Source: Qipengyuania sp. ABI-127-1
GTDB taxonomy: Bacteria; Pseudomonadota; Alphaproteobacteria; Sphingomonadales; Sphingomonadaceae
Length of the DNA stretch: 64,000 bases
NCBI GenBank assembly: GCA_022953095.1
Contig: JALJCR010000003.1
Coordinates: forward strand, 1-64,000
Reading direction: 5' to 3'
A program made the translations under genes and the position numbers. How positions within the stretch are numbered: position 1 is the first letter of the stretch; every line of letters starts with the position of its first letter. Of this stretch, positions 54,093 through 63,066 are shown piece by piece. The notes under the pieces are model-generated. The model saw only the letters and a list, made by a program, of their open reading frames with translations, did not search any database and was not told the origin of the DNA.

Positions 54093-54548
54093 TTAGCGGT
54101 AGCTGGCATAGGTGCGGATGCCGGCCTTCCCGAAGGAAACGACCTTGTAGGGCTGGTAATGTTGTTCATGGCCGACAGCCTCCATACCGGGTGAGCCGAG
54201 CGGCATTCCGGGTACGGCGATGCCGGTTACACCGTTGGGCTTTTCCTTCAGCAGGCGAGCGATTTCCTTGGCCGGGACATGGCCTTCGATCACGTAACCG
54301 GCCACCGTCATCGTGTGGCAGGATGCAAGGTCGGCGGGCACGCCTCTAGCCTTTTTGATCTGCGCCATGTCGGCGCGGTTGACCACCGCTATATCGACCT
54401 TGAGCTTGGCTTTCATTTGCTCGGCCCATTTGTGGCAGCAACCGCAGTTCGGATCACGATACATGGTGTAAGTGGCAGCCTGCGCCGCCTGCGACAGGGC
54501 TGCGAGCGACAGGGTGGTTGCGACCGCGAGGGACTTGAGCGTTTTCAT
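54093..54548 (-). CDS. DUF411 metal-binding protein
   Basis: A 151-residue periplasmic protein with a signal peptide (VATTLSLAALSQAAQA) and the DUF411 features MYRDPNCGCCHKWAEQM (CxCC), ASCHTMTVAGYVIEGHVPA and a C-terminal GMPLGSPGME. DUF411 proteins bind copper through these Cys and Met/His residues and accompany resistance operons. ATG at 54548 is preferred because the signal peptide begins there. Confidence 0.88.
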   Translation of the reverse strand: MKTLKSLAVATTLSLAALSQAAQAATYTMYRDPNCGCCHKWAEQMKAKLKVDIAVVNRADMAQIKKARGVPADLASCHTMTVAGYVIEGHVPAKEIARLLKEKPNGVTGIAVPGMPLGSPGMEAVGHEQHYQPYKVVSFGKAGIRTYASYR

Positions 54549-54567
54549 GTCTCGATCCTTGTTCTGT

Positions 54568-55203
54568 TCATAGTCCGAGGTGATTGGGTCCGAAGACCAT
54601 CTCGCCACCGAGATAGCCCTGGTAAAGAATGGCAGCTCCCAGCAACGCAAGAAGAGCGCGTAGGGGTGTCCGCGAGGGGCGTGCTGTTGCCCACCAGGCG
54701 ACCAACGAGACGATTGCGATCACCGTGCCATTCCACCGATGCAGGCCGAGCGTTTCGGACCTGTCGGTCAGGCGCCAGCCTGCGGCAAACCAGCCGAGCA
54801 CAGCAGCAAAGGTGGCGCCCAGTGCCCCGCCGGCGACAAGAATACGAATGCTCGTTTCCAGTCCGAGAGCTGGGCGGGCCAGCAATACAAGCTCGGCGAG
54901 AAACGCCGTTAGGAGCAAGGCGATCGGGAAATGCGCGGCAAAGGGATGCAGGCGGCCAAGGACGTCGGAGAGGGAGAGGGATCTATCCTCGACCGCCTGC
55001 GAGACGGCTGGGCCATCCAGCGTCTCGGAGGGTGCTGTTGCACCCATCTCGATTGACGCCGCCGCCTCGCCATGCGTGGACGCCATAATTGCTGCCATTT
55101 CCGCGTCAGACATATCCTGCTGATGCGCTTCGTGGGCGAACGCGCCGGTGGCTGGACCCGCGAATAGCAGAGCGGCGAGAAGGGCGGAGAGAACGAGCTT
55201 CAT
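54568..55203 (-). CDS. DUF2231 membrane protein with His/Met-rich periplasmic head
   Basis: A 211-residue protein: signal or first helix (LVLSALLAALLFAGPATGAFA), a head rich in His, Met and Asp (HEAHQQDMSDAEMAAIMASTHGEA), then a DUF2231-type four-helix membrane domain (LHPFAAHFPIALLLTAFLAELVLL, AVLGWFAAGW). The H-P-x(5)-P-I signature of DUF2231 is present. It lies 19 bases upstream of the DUF411 gene in the same direction and starts the minus-strand copper operon. A metal-relay or haem-linked role is possible. Confidence 0.82.
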   Translation of the reverse strand: MKLVLSALLAALLFAGPATGAFAHEAHQQDMSDAEMAAIMASTHGEAAASIEMGATAPSETLDGPAVSQAVEDRSLSLSDVLGRLHPFAAHFPIALLLTAFLAELVLLARPALGLETSIRILVAGGALGATFAAVLGWFAAGWRLTDRSETLGLHRWNGTVIAIVSLVAWWATARPSRTPLRALLALLGAAILYQGYLGGEMVFGPNHLGL

Positions 55204-55314
55204 GTCGAACAGTACGTGGGTGTGCCAACCATCCCTCAAAAAAATTGTTGAGTGTCAGTTCGGTGCAGCGCGTATAAAGGGCATGAAGAGCCATTTCACG
55301 AAAGACCGAATACG

Positions 55315-55599
55315 ATGAGCGATTACGATCAGATCGACCAGGGCCTGAAAGGCCTTTCCCGGCTCACCGCTTCATCGCAAGCGAGTATCTCTTTCGATGC
55401 GGTATGGGAGCGAGCCGGACAGTTACAGGCAAAGCACGAGGCCAGGCAGCGCAGTGCGATGTTCGCGGCGCTCTTCGCGATCGGGCTGGGCGCGGGCATG
55501 GGTGTGCCCCAGACAGCGGCGTTCGCCTCCGATGTTCCGTCCATCACTCTTTCGGGCGGCGACCTGACGCCTTCTGCCCTGCTTCATGTAACACGATGA
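55315..55599 (+). CDS. CnrY-like membrane anti-sigma factor
   Basis: A 94-residue protein with a cytoplasmic N-terminus rich in charged residues, one membrane helix (SAMFAALFAIGLGAGMGVPQTAAFA, about residues 44-68) and a short periplasmic tail. Primary sequence is poorly conserved, but size (CnrY is 95 residues), topology, ATGA overlap with a CnrX-type sensor and the following ECF sigma gene all fit a CnrY/NccY anti-sigma that holds the sigma factor at the membrane. Confidence 0.7.
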   Translation: MSDYDQIDQGLKGLSRLTASSQASISFDAVWERAGQLQAKHEARQRSAMFAALFAIGLGAGMGVPQTAAFASDVPSITLSGGDLTPSALLHVTR

Positions 55600-56036
55600 G
55601 CATAAAGCCCTGGCATCTTGCCATCGCGGTACTGCTGGCGGCTCTGGCCGGGTGCATCGGGGCGCTGGCGGCAGATCGGTGGATCCGTGCGAATGACGAG
55701 CCGACGCTGCACGAATTCGTCCACGACGAACTCGAGTTGACTGCGGAGCAGAGCAAGCAGCTCGAAACCCTCGAAGCGGCCTATGCCGTGGAACACAAAG
55801 AACTGGAACTTGCACTGCGCGCCGCCAATGCAAGATTGGCGCGCGCCATGGACGACGAACACGAGTTCGGTCCCGAAGTCGCCGCCGCCATCGACGAGGT
55901 GCATGCGCGCATGGGCGCCTTGCAAAAGGCGACCATCAACCACGTATTCGATATGCGCAAACTTCTGAACCCGGCCCAGCAGCAGCGGTTCGATAGGCAT
56001 GTCAGCACCGCTTTAACGCGCGACCCGCGCGCTTGA
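55596..56036 (+). CDS. CnrX-like periplasmic metal sensor
   Basis: A 146-residue membrane-anchored sensor (helix at about residues 8-26) with a helical hooked-hairpin periplasmic domain. All five metal ligands of Cupriavidus CnrX (His42, His46, Glu63, His119, Met123) have counterparts here at His39, His43, Glu60, His116 and Met120, each shifted by exactly three positions (LHEFVHDEL; NHVFDM). In CnrX these bind Ni or Co and release CnrY. Its place in front of copper genes raises the question of which metal it senses. Confidence 0.82.
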   Translation: MSIKPWHLAIAVLLAALAGCIGALAADRWIRANDEPTLHEFVHDELELTAEQSKQLETLEAAYAVEHKELELALRAANARLARAMDDEHEFGPEVAAAIDEVHARMGALQKATINHVFDMRKLLNPAQQQRFDRHVSTALTRDPRA

Positions 56037-56045
56037 GAAGCTCGG

Positions 56046-56603
56046 TTGAAGCAGGAACCAGGCAGCGAAAAGGTTCTGGTCGAGCGCGTGCGGGAGGGCG
56101 ATCGGCAGGCGTTTGCCGCACTCATCCGACCGGAAGTCCAGCGGCTGATCGCCATGGCCAATCGGATGCTCGGCGCTCCGGCCCAGGCCGAAGAATGCGT
56201 TCAGGATGCCCTCGCATCGGTTTGGGTGGCGCGCGCACGCCTTGATCCCCAGCGTCCGTTTACGCCGTTCGTGACCACGGTTGTGCTGAACAAGTGCCGC
56301 GATCGGTTGAGGCGCCGTAAGGTCACGGGCATTTTCGGTTTTCCGGACCAGATCGACGATTTGTCCATCGCCGACGATACTCCCAGTCCGGAAGCCCAGG
56401 CGATCGACCGGCAAAAGCTACTGCATTTGCGCGAAGCGCTCGACAAGCTGCCCATGAAACTGCGTGAGGCTCTTGTCCTCGTGGCTGTGGACGAACGCAG
56501 CCAACGAGAGGCGGCTGACATTCTCGGCGTTAGCGAAAAGACCGTGGAAACCCGGGTCTATCGTGCCCGCAAGACTCTGCGAAAAAAGTTCGACCGAAAC
56601 TGA
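56046..56603 (+). CDS. CnrH-like ECF sigma factor
   Basis: A 185-residue group-IV sigma factor. Region 2 is FAALIRPEVQRLIAMANRMLGAPAQAEECVQDALASVWVARARLDP; region 4 is LDKLPMKLREALVLVAVDERSQREAADILGVSEKTVETRVYRARKTLRKKF. The start is TTG at 56046, nine bases after the sensor stop. With the two genes before it this forms a cnrYXH-type module. It is followed by the CopA oxidase gene after 55 bases, a likely target. Confidence 0.88.
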   Translation: MKQEPGSEKVLVERVREGDRQAFAALIRPEVQRLIAMANRMLGAPAQAEECVQDALASVWVARARLDPQRPFTPFVTTVVLNKCRDRLRRRKVTGIFGFPDQIDDLSIADDTPSPEAQAIDRQKLLHLREALDKLPMKLREALVLVAVDERSQREAADILGVSEKTVETRVYRARKTLRKKFDRN

Positions 56604-56658
56604 GGGGTGGAACCGGCGATAGCGTAAGAGCGGACAAACAGTCAGGGAAACCACCTTC

Positions 56659-58407
56659 ATGTCCGCCCTCAGCCGTCGATCGTTTTTGTCGTCCAGTACA
56701 GGTGCCGTCGCCGCCACCGGCCTGCTTACTGCCATGCCCGCCTGGGCGCGTGGGGCGGTATCGGGCACCGTTGCGCGCAAGGGCAGCGACGTCCTGTCGG
56801 GCGAGCATCTGACCATGTCGGTGGCGGACACCCTGTTCACCACCGGATCGCGCAGAGGCCCGGGGGTTGCGGTCAACGGCACCATTCCAGGCCCGCTTGT
56901 CCGCCTGAAGGAGGGGCAGAACCTCGTTGTCGACCTGGTCAACAACAGTGCGCACGGCACGTCGATCCATTGGCACGGCCTGCTCGTCCCTTTCCTGATG
57001 GATGGAGTGCCCGGCGTCAGCATGGCGGCTGTCGAGCCGGGAGAGACCTATCGCTATGAATTCCCGATCCGTCAGTCGGGCACCTATTGGTGGCACGCCC
57101 ATACGCTTCAGGAGCCGCTCGGCCATTACGGGCCACTGATCATCGACCCGATCGAGCCGGAGCCCCACCAATACGACCGTGATTATGTCGTCATGCTTTC
57201 CGACTGGAGCGAGATGAGCCCGCACGAGATCATGAAGAAGCTGAAAGTCGCGGACGGGTATTTCAATTACAACCAGACGACTTGGACCGACGATTACGAC
57301 ATGTCCGGTGAAGATCGGAGAATGTGGGCGCGCATGCGGATGATGCCGACGGATATCTCTGACGTCAGCGGTGCGACCTACACATTTCTCGTCAACGGGC
57401 ATGGCCCTGAAGACGGGCTGGAGTATCTCTTCCGGCCCGGCGAGCGGGTGCGGCTGCGTTTCATCAATGGTTCCGCCATGACCTATTTCAACGTCCGCAT
57501 ACCGGGCACGGCGATGACGGTGATCCAGGCCGACGGGCAGAACGTTCAGCCGGTCGAAACCGATGAATTCCAGATCGGCGTTGCCGAAACCTATGACGTG
57601 ATCGTCGAGCCGACGGCGCTCGCCCATGCGATCGTGGCCGAATCGACAGACCGGTCGGGCATGGGGGTGGCGATGCTGACCAGCCGTCCCGGTGCGAAGG
57701 CCCCAATTCCGGCGCTGCGCAAGCCGCCACTACTGACCATGGCCGATATGGGCATGGGTGGCATGGATCATTCTGCCCATGGCGGCGGGGATTCGATGGG
57801 CGGCGAAATGTCCGGCGGGGCCGCGATGGCAGGGGGAGCCATGAAAATGCGTGATACATCGCGCCTGCCCGAAACCGTCAAGGTCGGCCCCGGTCTCGAC
57901 ATGGTTGCGGCAAATCCCGTCGACAGGATGGATTACCCCGGGCTTGGCCTTGAGGATGTCGGTCATCGTGTGCTCGACTACAGCCAACTTGTCTCTCACA
58001 AACCACATGCGGAAGTGCGCCAGCCGACCCGGCTGAAGACCCTACACCTTACCGGGAACATGCACCGCTATATGTGGTCCTTCGATGGCGAGAAATTCAG
58101 TGCCGTCACCGAACCGATCCGCTTCGCCTATAACGAGCGGGTTCGGGTGAAGCTGGTCAACGATACCATGATGGCGCACCCCATCCACCTGCACGGCCAT
58201 TTCTTCGAACTGGTCAATGGGACCGCCCCGGACCGCCAGCCGAAAAAGCACACGCTGACGGTCCAGCCGGGCAGCAGTGCACAGTTCGATCTCACTGCCG
58301 ATGAACGCGGTGACTGGGCGTTCCACTGCCACCTGTTCTACCACATGCATAATGGGATGTTCCAGGTGGTGACAGTGCGCCCGCTGGCCGGTGGAGGCGC
58401 AAAATGA
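56659..58407 (+). CDS. copA: CopA/PcoA-type multicopper oxidase
   Basis: A 582-residue periplasmic copper-resistance oxidase. A Tat signal (SRRSFLSSSTGAVAATG) is followed by three cupredoxin domains with copper ligands HWHGLLVPF, WWHAHTLQE, HPIHLHGHFFEL and FHCHLFYHMHNGMF. A Met/His/Gly-rich insertion (MADMGMGGMDHSAHGG, about residues 360-395) is the metal-loading segment typical of PcoA/CopA. It oxidises Cu(I) to Cu(II). It overlaps copB by four bases. Confidence 0.94.
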   Translation: MSALSRRSFLSSSTGAVAATGLLTAMPAWARGAVSGTVARKGSDVLSGEHLTMSVADTLFTTGSRRGPGVAVNGTIPGPLVRLKEGQNLVVDLVNNSAHGTSIHWHGLLVPFLMDGVPGVSMAAVEPGETYRYEFPIRQSGTYWWHAHTLQEPLGHYGPLIIDPIEPEPHQYDRDYVVMLSDWSEMSPHEIMKKLKVADGYFNYNQTTWTDDYDMSGEDRRMWARMRMMPTDISDVSGATYTFLVNGHGPEDGLEYLFRPGERVRLRFINGSAMTYFNVRIPGTAMTVIQADGQNVQPVETDEFQIGVAETYDVIVEPTALAHAIVAESTDRSGMGVAMLTSRPGAKAPIPALRKPPLLTMADMGMGGMDHSAHGGGDSMGGEMSGGAAMAGGAMKMRDTSRLPETVKVGPGLDMVAANPVDRMDYPGLGLEDVGHRVLDYSQLVSHKPHAEVRQPTRLKTLHLTGNMHRYMWSFDGEKFSAVTEPIRFAYNERVRVKLVNDTMMAHPIHLHGHFFELVNGTAPDRQPKKHTLTVQPGSSAQFDLTADERGDWAFHCHLFYHMHNGMFQVVTVRPLAGGGAK

Positions 58408-59405
58408 TCCGCGCTTTCTTCCTTCTCGGCACTGCGCTGGCGGTTGGTACTCCGGCCATGGCGCAAGAGCAGCCGCACGCAGCACATACGATGCCCGCCC
58501 CGCAGTCCCCGCAAGAGCAGCCGGCGCATGACATGTCATCCATGGATGCCGAGGAGACGGCTTCGCATGACGCCGACAAAGACTCGGCGCAGTCTGGCGA
58601 GATGTCGGCGATGGATCATGCCGCCATGGGCCATGGCAGCCCGGCGATGGATGCGATGATTCCAGAAACGGCCCCTCCTCCCCAAGCATTCGAGAATCCG
58701 GGTTTCGCTGCCGATGCCTTTGTGGGCGCCGATGTGATGGCCGCCTCGCGTGCCGAAGTGATCGGCGAAATTCGCGGGCCGAAGGTGTTCTGGGTTCAGG
58801 GTGATCGGCTCGAATATCGCGCGCGGCAGGGCGAAGACGGTTATCTCTTCGATCTCCAGGGCTATTACGGCGGAGATCTGAACAAATTCTGGTTCAAGGC
58901 GGAAGGCGAGGGCGCCTTCGGCGAGGAGATCGAAAGCGCCGAGGTGCAGGCGCTCTATAGCCGCGCAATTGCCCCGTTCTTCGATGTCCAGCTGGGTGCG
59001 AAACAGGACCTCACCGGTCCGGAGCGTACGCATCTCGCGGTCGGCATACAGGGGCTAGTTCCCTACGAATTCGAGGTGGACGCGGCGGCTTTCGTGTCGA
59101 CCAAGGGCGACCTGACCGCCCGTATCGAGGGCGAACTCGATCAGAGGATCACTCAAAGATTGATTTTGCAGCCGCGTGCCGAATTCTCGCTTGCCGCTCA
59201 GGACATCCCCGAGCTCGGCGTGGGGGCGGGTTTCGACAGCGTAGAGCTGGGCGTGCGCCTCCGCTATGAATTCGCGCGCGAATTCGCGCCCTATGTCGGC
59301 GTCGACCAGGAATGGAAGCTGGGCGACAGTGCCGATTTCGCCCGCCTTGCAGGCGAGGACCCCAGCGTCACCAACTACGTTGTCGGCATCCGTTTCTGGT
59401 TCTGA
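58404..59405 (+). CDS. copB: copper resistance protein B, outer-membrane barrel
   Basis: A 333-residue outer-membrane protein with a signal peptide (LLGTALAVGTPAMA), a His/Met-rich head (HAAHTMPAPQ, HDMSSMDAEE, MSAMDHAAMGHGSPAMDAM) and a CopB barrel (FWFKAEGEGAFGEEIESAEVQALYSRAIAPFFDVQLGAKQDL; terminal VVGIRFWF). The head probably sequesters copper. It works with the oxidase, with which it overlaps. Confidence 0.93.
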   Translation: MIRAFFLLGTALAVGTPAMAQEQPHAAHTMPAPQSPQEQPAHDMSSMDAEETASHDADKDSAQSGEMSAMDHAAMGHGSPAMDAMIPETAPPPQAFENPGFAADAFVGADVMAASRAEVIGEIRGPKVFWVQGDRLEYRARQGEDGYLFDLQGYYGGDLNKFWFKAEGEGAFGEEIESAEVQALYSRAIAPFFDVQLGAKQDLTGPERTHLAVGIQGLVPYEFEVDAAAFVSTKGDLTARIEGELDQRITQRLILQPRAEFSLAAQDIPELGVGAGFDSVELGVRLRYEFAREFAPYVGVDQEWKLGDSADFARLAGEDPSVTNYVVGIRFWF

Positions 59406-59418
59406 GGAGAAGAATAGT

Positions 59419-59919
59419 ATGCGAATTCTCACCATGCTAATGATGGCGCAGGCCACAGCCGCCACGCCCGCGCTGGCGCAGGACCATTCCGGTCATGCCG
59501 CGCATACCCCGCGGCAGGCGGAAGTGGCTGCCGTCGGTCAAGCCACCCCCGAAGAGGCCCTTACCTCCTTTCGCTCGGCGCTTGAAAGGCTGGATGGCGC
59601 GGCAATGACGCGGCTCTTTGCCGACGATGCGGTCATCGTGGAAAATGGCAAGGCTGAAGGAACGTTCGCCGAGTATTTTGAACACCATCTCGGCCCGGAA
59701 CTGAAAGCTATAAAGAGTTTCCGCTTCATCGATCCCACGATCGATATCGTCCGCCAGGGCGAGCACATGGCAATGGGTATGGAAAACTATCGTTACCGGA
59801 TCGAACTGGTAGACGGTCGTGTGATCGAACGCCGCGGCAGCGCGACCTCTGTCCTTATGCACGATGCGGTGGGATGGAAGATCCTGCGCTATCACAGCAG
59901 TTCGCGTCCCGTTTCTTGA
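59419..59919 (+). CDS. periplasmic NTF2-like (DUF4440/SnoaL) protein
   Basis: A 166-residue protein with a signal peptide (MLMMAQATAATPALAQ), a His-containing linker (DHSGHAAHTP) and an NTF2-like cone: ALTSFRSALERLDGAAMTRLFADDAVIVENG, GTFAEYFEHHLGPEL, VGWKILRYHSSSR. Its catalytic role is unknown. GAGGAGAAG precedes the ATG, 13 bases after copB, so it belongs to the copper operon. Confidence 0.82.
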   Translation: MRILTMLMMAQATAATPALAQDHSGHAAHTPRQAEVAAVGQATPEEALTSFRSALERLDGAAMTRLFADDAVIVENGKAEGTFAEYFEHHLGPELKAIKSFRFIDPTIDIVRQGEHMAMGMENYRYRIELVDGRVIERRGSATSVLMHDAVGWKILRYHSSSRPVS

Positions 59920-60114
59920 TCCGGTCGTAATGCCAGGCATATAACTGCCGCCTGCCAAGGTTGTTTCCATCCTGCTAGCGCCTTGTCGGCGCCAGCCCCC
60001 CGGACATTCTAGGCTGCGGCTTCCGGAGGTTAATAACCGCAATACGTCGTCAATCGCTGGACCTTTCTGAAGACCGTGATGGGAACCGGTTTCGAAACGA
60101 CAGGTTTTTGATTC

Positions 60115-60522
60115 ATGAGAACCAAGCTCGTCGCGGCCAGCGCCGCATCCGCCCTTTTTGCGACCTTTTTGGCAGCCTGTGGTTCAGCTGAAAACGAATC
60201 TCCGGACAGCGGGGGCGCGGCAGCCCAACAAGCCCAGGAAACGACCGGCATTTCGGAGGATAGCCCCGAACTTGCCCCCGACTCGGTCGAGACTAATCCT
60301 ACGGGCGATCCCGAAGCGCCCGATATCGCCGCAGAGAACTGCATCGACGAGCTAGCGAGGACCGCGAATCAACCGAAATCGAATATTTCGGTTCAACGCG
60401 TGGAGGTCGACCAAACCGGTCCAACCCACTTCCTGACCGTGGAAGGGGCCGCCGCACCATGGGCATGCAAGACGCTCCCGAATGCGAGTGTGACCGATCT
60501 CTATTACACTCAGGAAGGCTAG
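60115..60522 (+). CDS. lipoprotein of unknown function
   Basis: A 135-residue protein with a lipobox (FATFLAACGSAE), a disordered acidic linker and a small C-terminal domain (NCIDELARTANQPKSNISVQRVEVD, FLTVEGAAAPWACKTLPNASVTDLYYTQEG) with two cysteines that may pair. The C-terminal domain is seen in other sphingomonad proteins of unknown role. It is 195 bases after the NTF2-like gene. Confidence 0.7.
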   Translation: MRTKLVAASAASALFATFLAACGSAENESPDSGGAAAQQAQETTGISEDSPELAPDSVETNPTGDPEAPDIAAENCIDELARTANQPKSNISVQRVEVDQTGPTHFLTVEGAAAPWACKTLPNASVTDLYYTQEG

Positions 60523-60852
60523 AAAACGCCTCCTTCACAAGGTCTGTCGGTCGGGAAGCCCTTTCGGGCTCAGGATAGGCCGGTTACGAACCTCAGCGCG
60601 ATGTTCGAATTCCCAACCGCAGCCTCCGCGGCGACTGATCCGCCTCGCGCCTATGCCGGTTTGCCTATCTAGCGGGGGCTCGGGGGCGCGACTTGCACGG
60701 GAACGGCCAAGCCCGATGCACAGTGCCGACGGCAGTCAGCTCGGCTACTTTGTTAAACATTTGGTCGTCCAGAAACGTAGGTTTGTCGATTCACCGGCAG
60801 GCGAATGCCGAAAACGGTTGCGCCACGCTGCTGTCCGTCTATGGGGAAGGAT
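60523..60852. other. intergenic region, no gene recognised
   Basis: About 330 bases between the lipoprotein and the receptor. A 5-bp hairpin AGCCC-TTTC-GGGCT lies at 60557-60570 without a T-run. No known riboswitch pattern was recognised. The promoter of the receptor is presumably here. Confidence 0.5.
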
Positions 60853-63066
60853 ATGTTGTATCGTACACAAGCTCCCCGCCGCCTCCTCTCCTCCACACTA
60901 GCACTTGCAACCGTGCTTGCCGCCGCTCCGATAGCCGCGCAGGAAAGCGAGGATCCAACACCTTCGGAAGCCGATGAACCGCTTTCCGAAGACCTGCACG
61001 ATCGCCGGATAGATTATCAGGGCCAGATCATCGTCAGCGCGCAGGGCCTGCGCCAATTCGATCTGCTGGCAGGTACCAGCGTGGTCGAAGCGGCCGATCT
61101 CCAGCGTAATATGGACGGACAACTCGGTGAAGTTCTCGCCAATTTGCCAGGTGTGTCAGCCTCGGGCTTCGCGCCGGGGGCGTCACGCCCGATCTTGCGC
61201 GGGTTCGCCGGTGAGCGCGTCAAGGTTCTGGTCGACGGGATCGGGGCGATCGACGCTTCGAATACGTCGGACGATCACGCCGTGTCGATCGATCCGCTGA
61301 CCGCCGAAAGCATCGAGGTGCTGCGCGGCCCTGCGGTGCTGCTGTTCGGCAGCCAGGCGATCGGCGGCGCGGTCAACGTGATCGACAAACGCATTCCGCG
61401 TCGTATTCCCGACGAGCCCATTCATGTCGATCTCCTGGCGCGCGGCGATACCGCCAGCGATCTGCGCGAATTCGGGGGTTCGGTCGATGTGCCCTTCGGC
61501 AAGAGCGGCTTCGTGGCGCATATCGACGGGTCATGGCGCAAGACCAATGATCTCGAGATCGCCGGCTATCAGGTGGCGCCGGTCTTGCGTGCCGAGCTGC
61601 TCGAAGATGCGGCCGAGGAGCAGGAAGAAGGCGAGCTGGAAGAAGCTGAGGAGCTGCGTGAGGCCGCCGAGCAGCGCGGCGTTCTGCCCAATAGCGCGAC
61701 AGAGACCTGGACGGCCAATGCCGGCATTGCTTTCTTCCGCGCCGACAGCAGCCTTGGCGTTTCCTTCGGCGTCTATGACACGGACTATGGCATTCCTGGT
61801 CGTCCCGGTGCGGGGCATCATCACGGCGAGGAAGAAGAGGGCCATGACGAGGAAGATCATGACGAGGAAGATCATGGCGACGAGGAGCATGGCGAGGAAT
61901 TGGTCAGCATTGGCCTGCGTCAATATCGTGCGGATTTGCGCGGCGACGTCTTCCTGGGCGAGGGTTTCTTTGAGCGGTTGAGGCTGCGCGCGGGCTATTC
62001 CGACTATACCCATACCGAGTTCGAGGGCGACGAGGTTGGCACCGTATTCGATGTCGAAGGTATCGAAGGGCGGCTCGAACTGGTCCAGAACCAGCAGGGA
62101 CGCTGGCGCGGTTCGATGGGTGCGCAATATTACTTCCGCGATTTCGAAGCGGTCGGTGCGGAAGCCTTCGTGGCGCCGAACCGGACCGAGCAGCTCGCGT
62201 TCTTCGCGTTGCAGGAGTATGGCAACGGGCCTGTCCAGGTGGAAGGCTCCGTCCGCTTCGAATCGACCGACGTCGATTCGACCCAGCTCGGCATCGAGCG
62301 CAGCTTCGATACCTTCTCCGGTGCACTGGGGCTGGCCTATGACGGGGCGCAGGCCTTCCGCGCGGGCGTGAACCTGTCGCGTGTGGCGCGGGCTCCCTCT
62401 GGCGAAGAGCTGTTTTCCGACGGTCCGCATATCGCCACGCAGGCTTTTGAGATCGGGGATCCGAATCTCGATACCGAACGTGCCTGGGGCGTGGAAATCT
62501 TCGCGCGTGGCCGTCTGGGGCGCGCAGAATTCAGCGTTGCGGCATACAAGAACTGGTTCGACGATTTCATCTATCTGAGCGCTACCGGCACGGAAGAAGA
62601 CGAACTGCCCGTCTTCGCCTATCGCCAGCAGGATGCCACCTACACGGGCGTCGAAGGCGAGATCGATTACGAGTTCTACGATGACGGCAATATCGCATTC
62701 GGTACCGAACTGCGCGGCGAGTATGTCCGCGCCAAGCTGTCCGACGGCAATTCGGTTCCGCGTATTCCGCCTTTGAGCCTGTCCGGCGCGCTGACCGCGT
62801 CAACGGGCGATTTCGACCTGCGCGGCGAGGTGGAGTGGTTCGACGATCAGCGAAAGGTCGCGCCGTTCGAGATCGCGACCGAGGGCTTCACCCATGTGAA
62901 TGCCGCGATCACATGGCGGCCGCTGCGCGACAACCCGAACGTCAGCTTCATCGTGAAGGCCGACAACATCTTCGACGTGACGGGCCGCCGCCACACCAGC
63001 TTCACGAAGGATTTCGTGCCGCTGGCGGGCCGCAACATCAGTGCGAGCGTGCGCGCCAGCTTCTAG
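60853..63066 (+). CDS. ZnuD-like TonB-dependent receptor with His/Asp/Glu-rich loop
   Basis: A 737-residue outer-membrane transporter. The plug shows SAQGLRQFDLLAGTSVVEA, LGEVLANLPGVSASGFAPGASRPILRGFAGERVKVLVDG and ESIEVLRGPAVLLFGSQAIGGAVNV, typical of the ZnuD group for zinc. A loop at about residues 320-347 is a run of His, Glu and Asp (GHHHGEEEEGHDEEDH...), built from two 15-base tandem units, and probably captures metal. The barrel ends ISASVRASF. ATG at 60853 follows AAGGAT. It is next to the copper island, so its metal may be zinc, copper or nickel. Confidence 0.85.
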   Translation: MLYRTQAPRRLLSSTLALATVLAAAPIAAQESEDPTPSEADEPLSEDLHDRRIDYQGQIIVSAQGLRQFDLLAGTSVVEAADLQRNMDGQLGEVLANLPGVSASGFAPGASRPILRGFAGERVKVLVDGIGAIDASNTSDDHAVSIDPLTAESIEVLRGPAVLLFGSQAIGGAVNVIDKRIPRRIPDEPIHVDLLARGDTASDLREFGGSVDVPFGKSGFVAHIDGSWRKTNDLEIAGYQVAPVLRAELLEDAAEEQEEGELEEAEELREAAEQRGVLPNSATETWTANAGIAFFRADSSLGVSFGVYDTDYGIPGRPGAGHHHGEEEEGHDEEDHDEEDHGDEEHGEELVSIGLRQYRADLRGDVFLGEGFFERLRLRAGYSDYTHTEFEGDEVGTVFDVEGIEGRLELVQNQQGRWRGSMGAQYYFRDFEAVGAEAFVAPNRTEQLAFFALQEYGNGPVQVEGSVRFESTDVDSTQLGIERSFDTFSGALGLAYDGAQAFRAGVNLSRVARAPSGEELFSDGPHIATQAFEIGDPNLDTERAWGVEIFARGRLGRAEFSVAAYKNWFDDFIYLSATGTEEDELPVFAYRQQDATYTGVEGEIDYEFYDDGNIAFGTELRGEYVRAKLSDGNSVPRIPPLSLSGALTASTGDFDLRGEVEWFDDQRKVAPFEIATEGFTHVNAAITWRPLRDNPNVSFIVKADNIFDVTGRRHTSFTKDFVPLAGRNISASVRASF

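Noticed and set aside
60557..60570. Small hairpin after the lipoprotein gene
   Set aside because: Five base pairs and no T-run; too weak to call a terminator.
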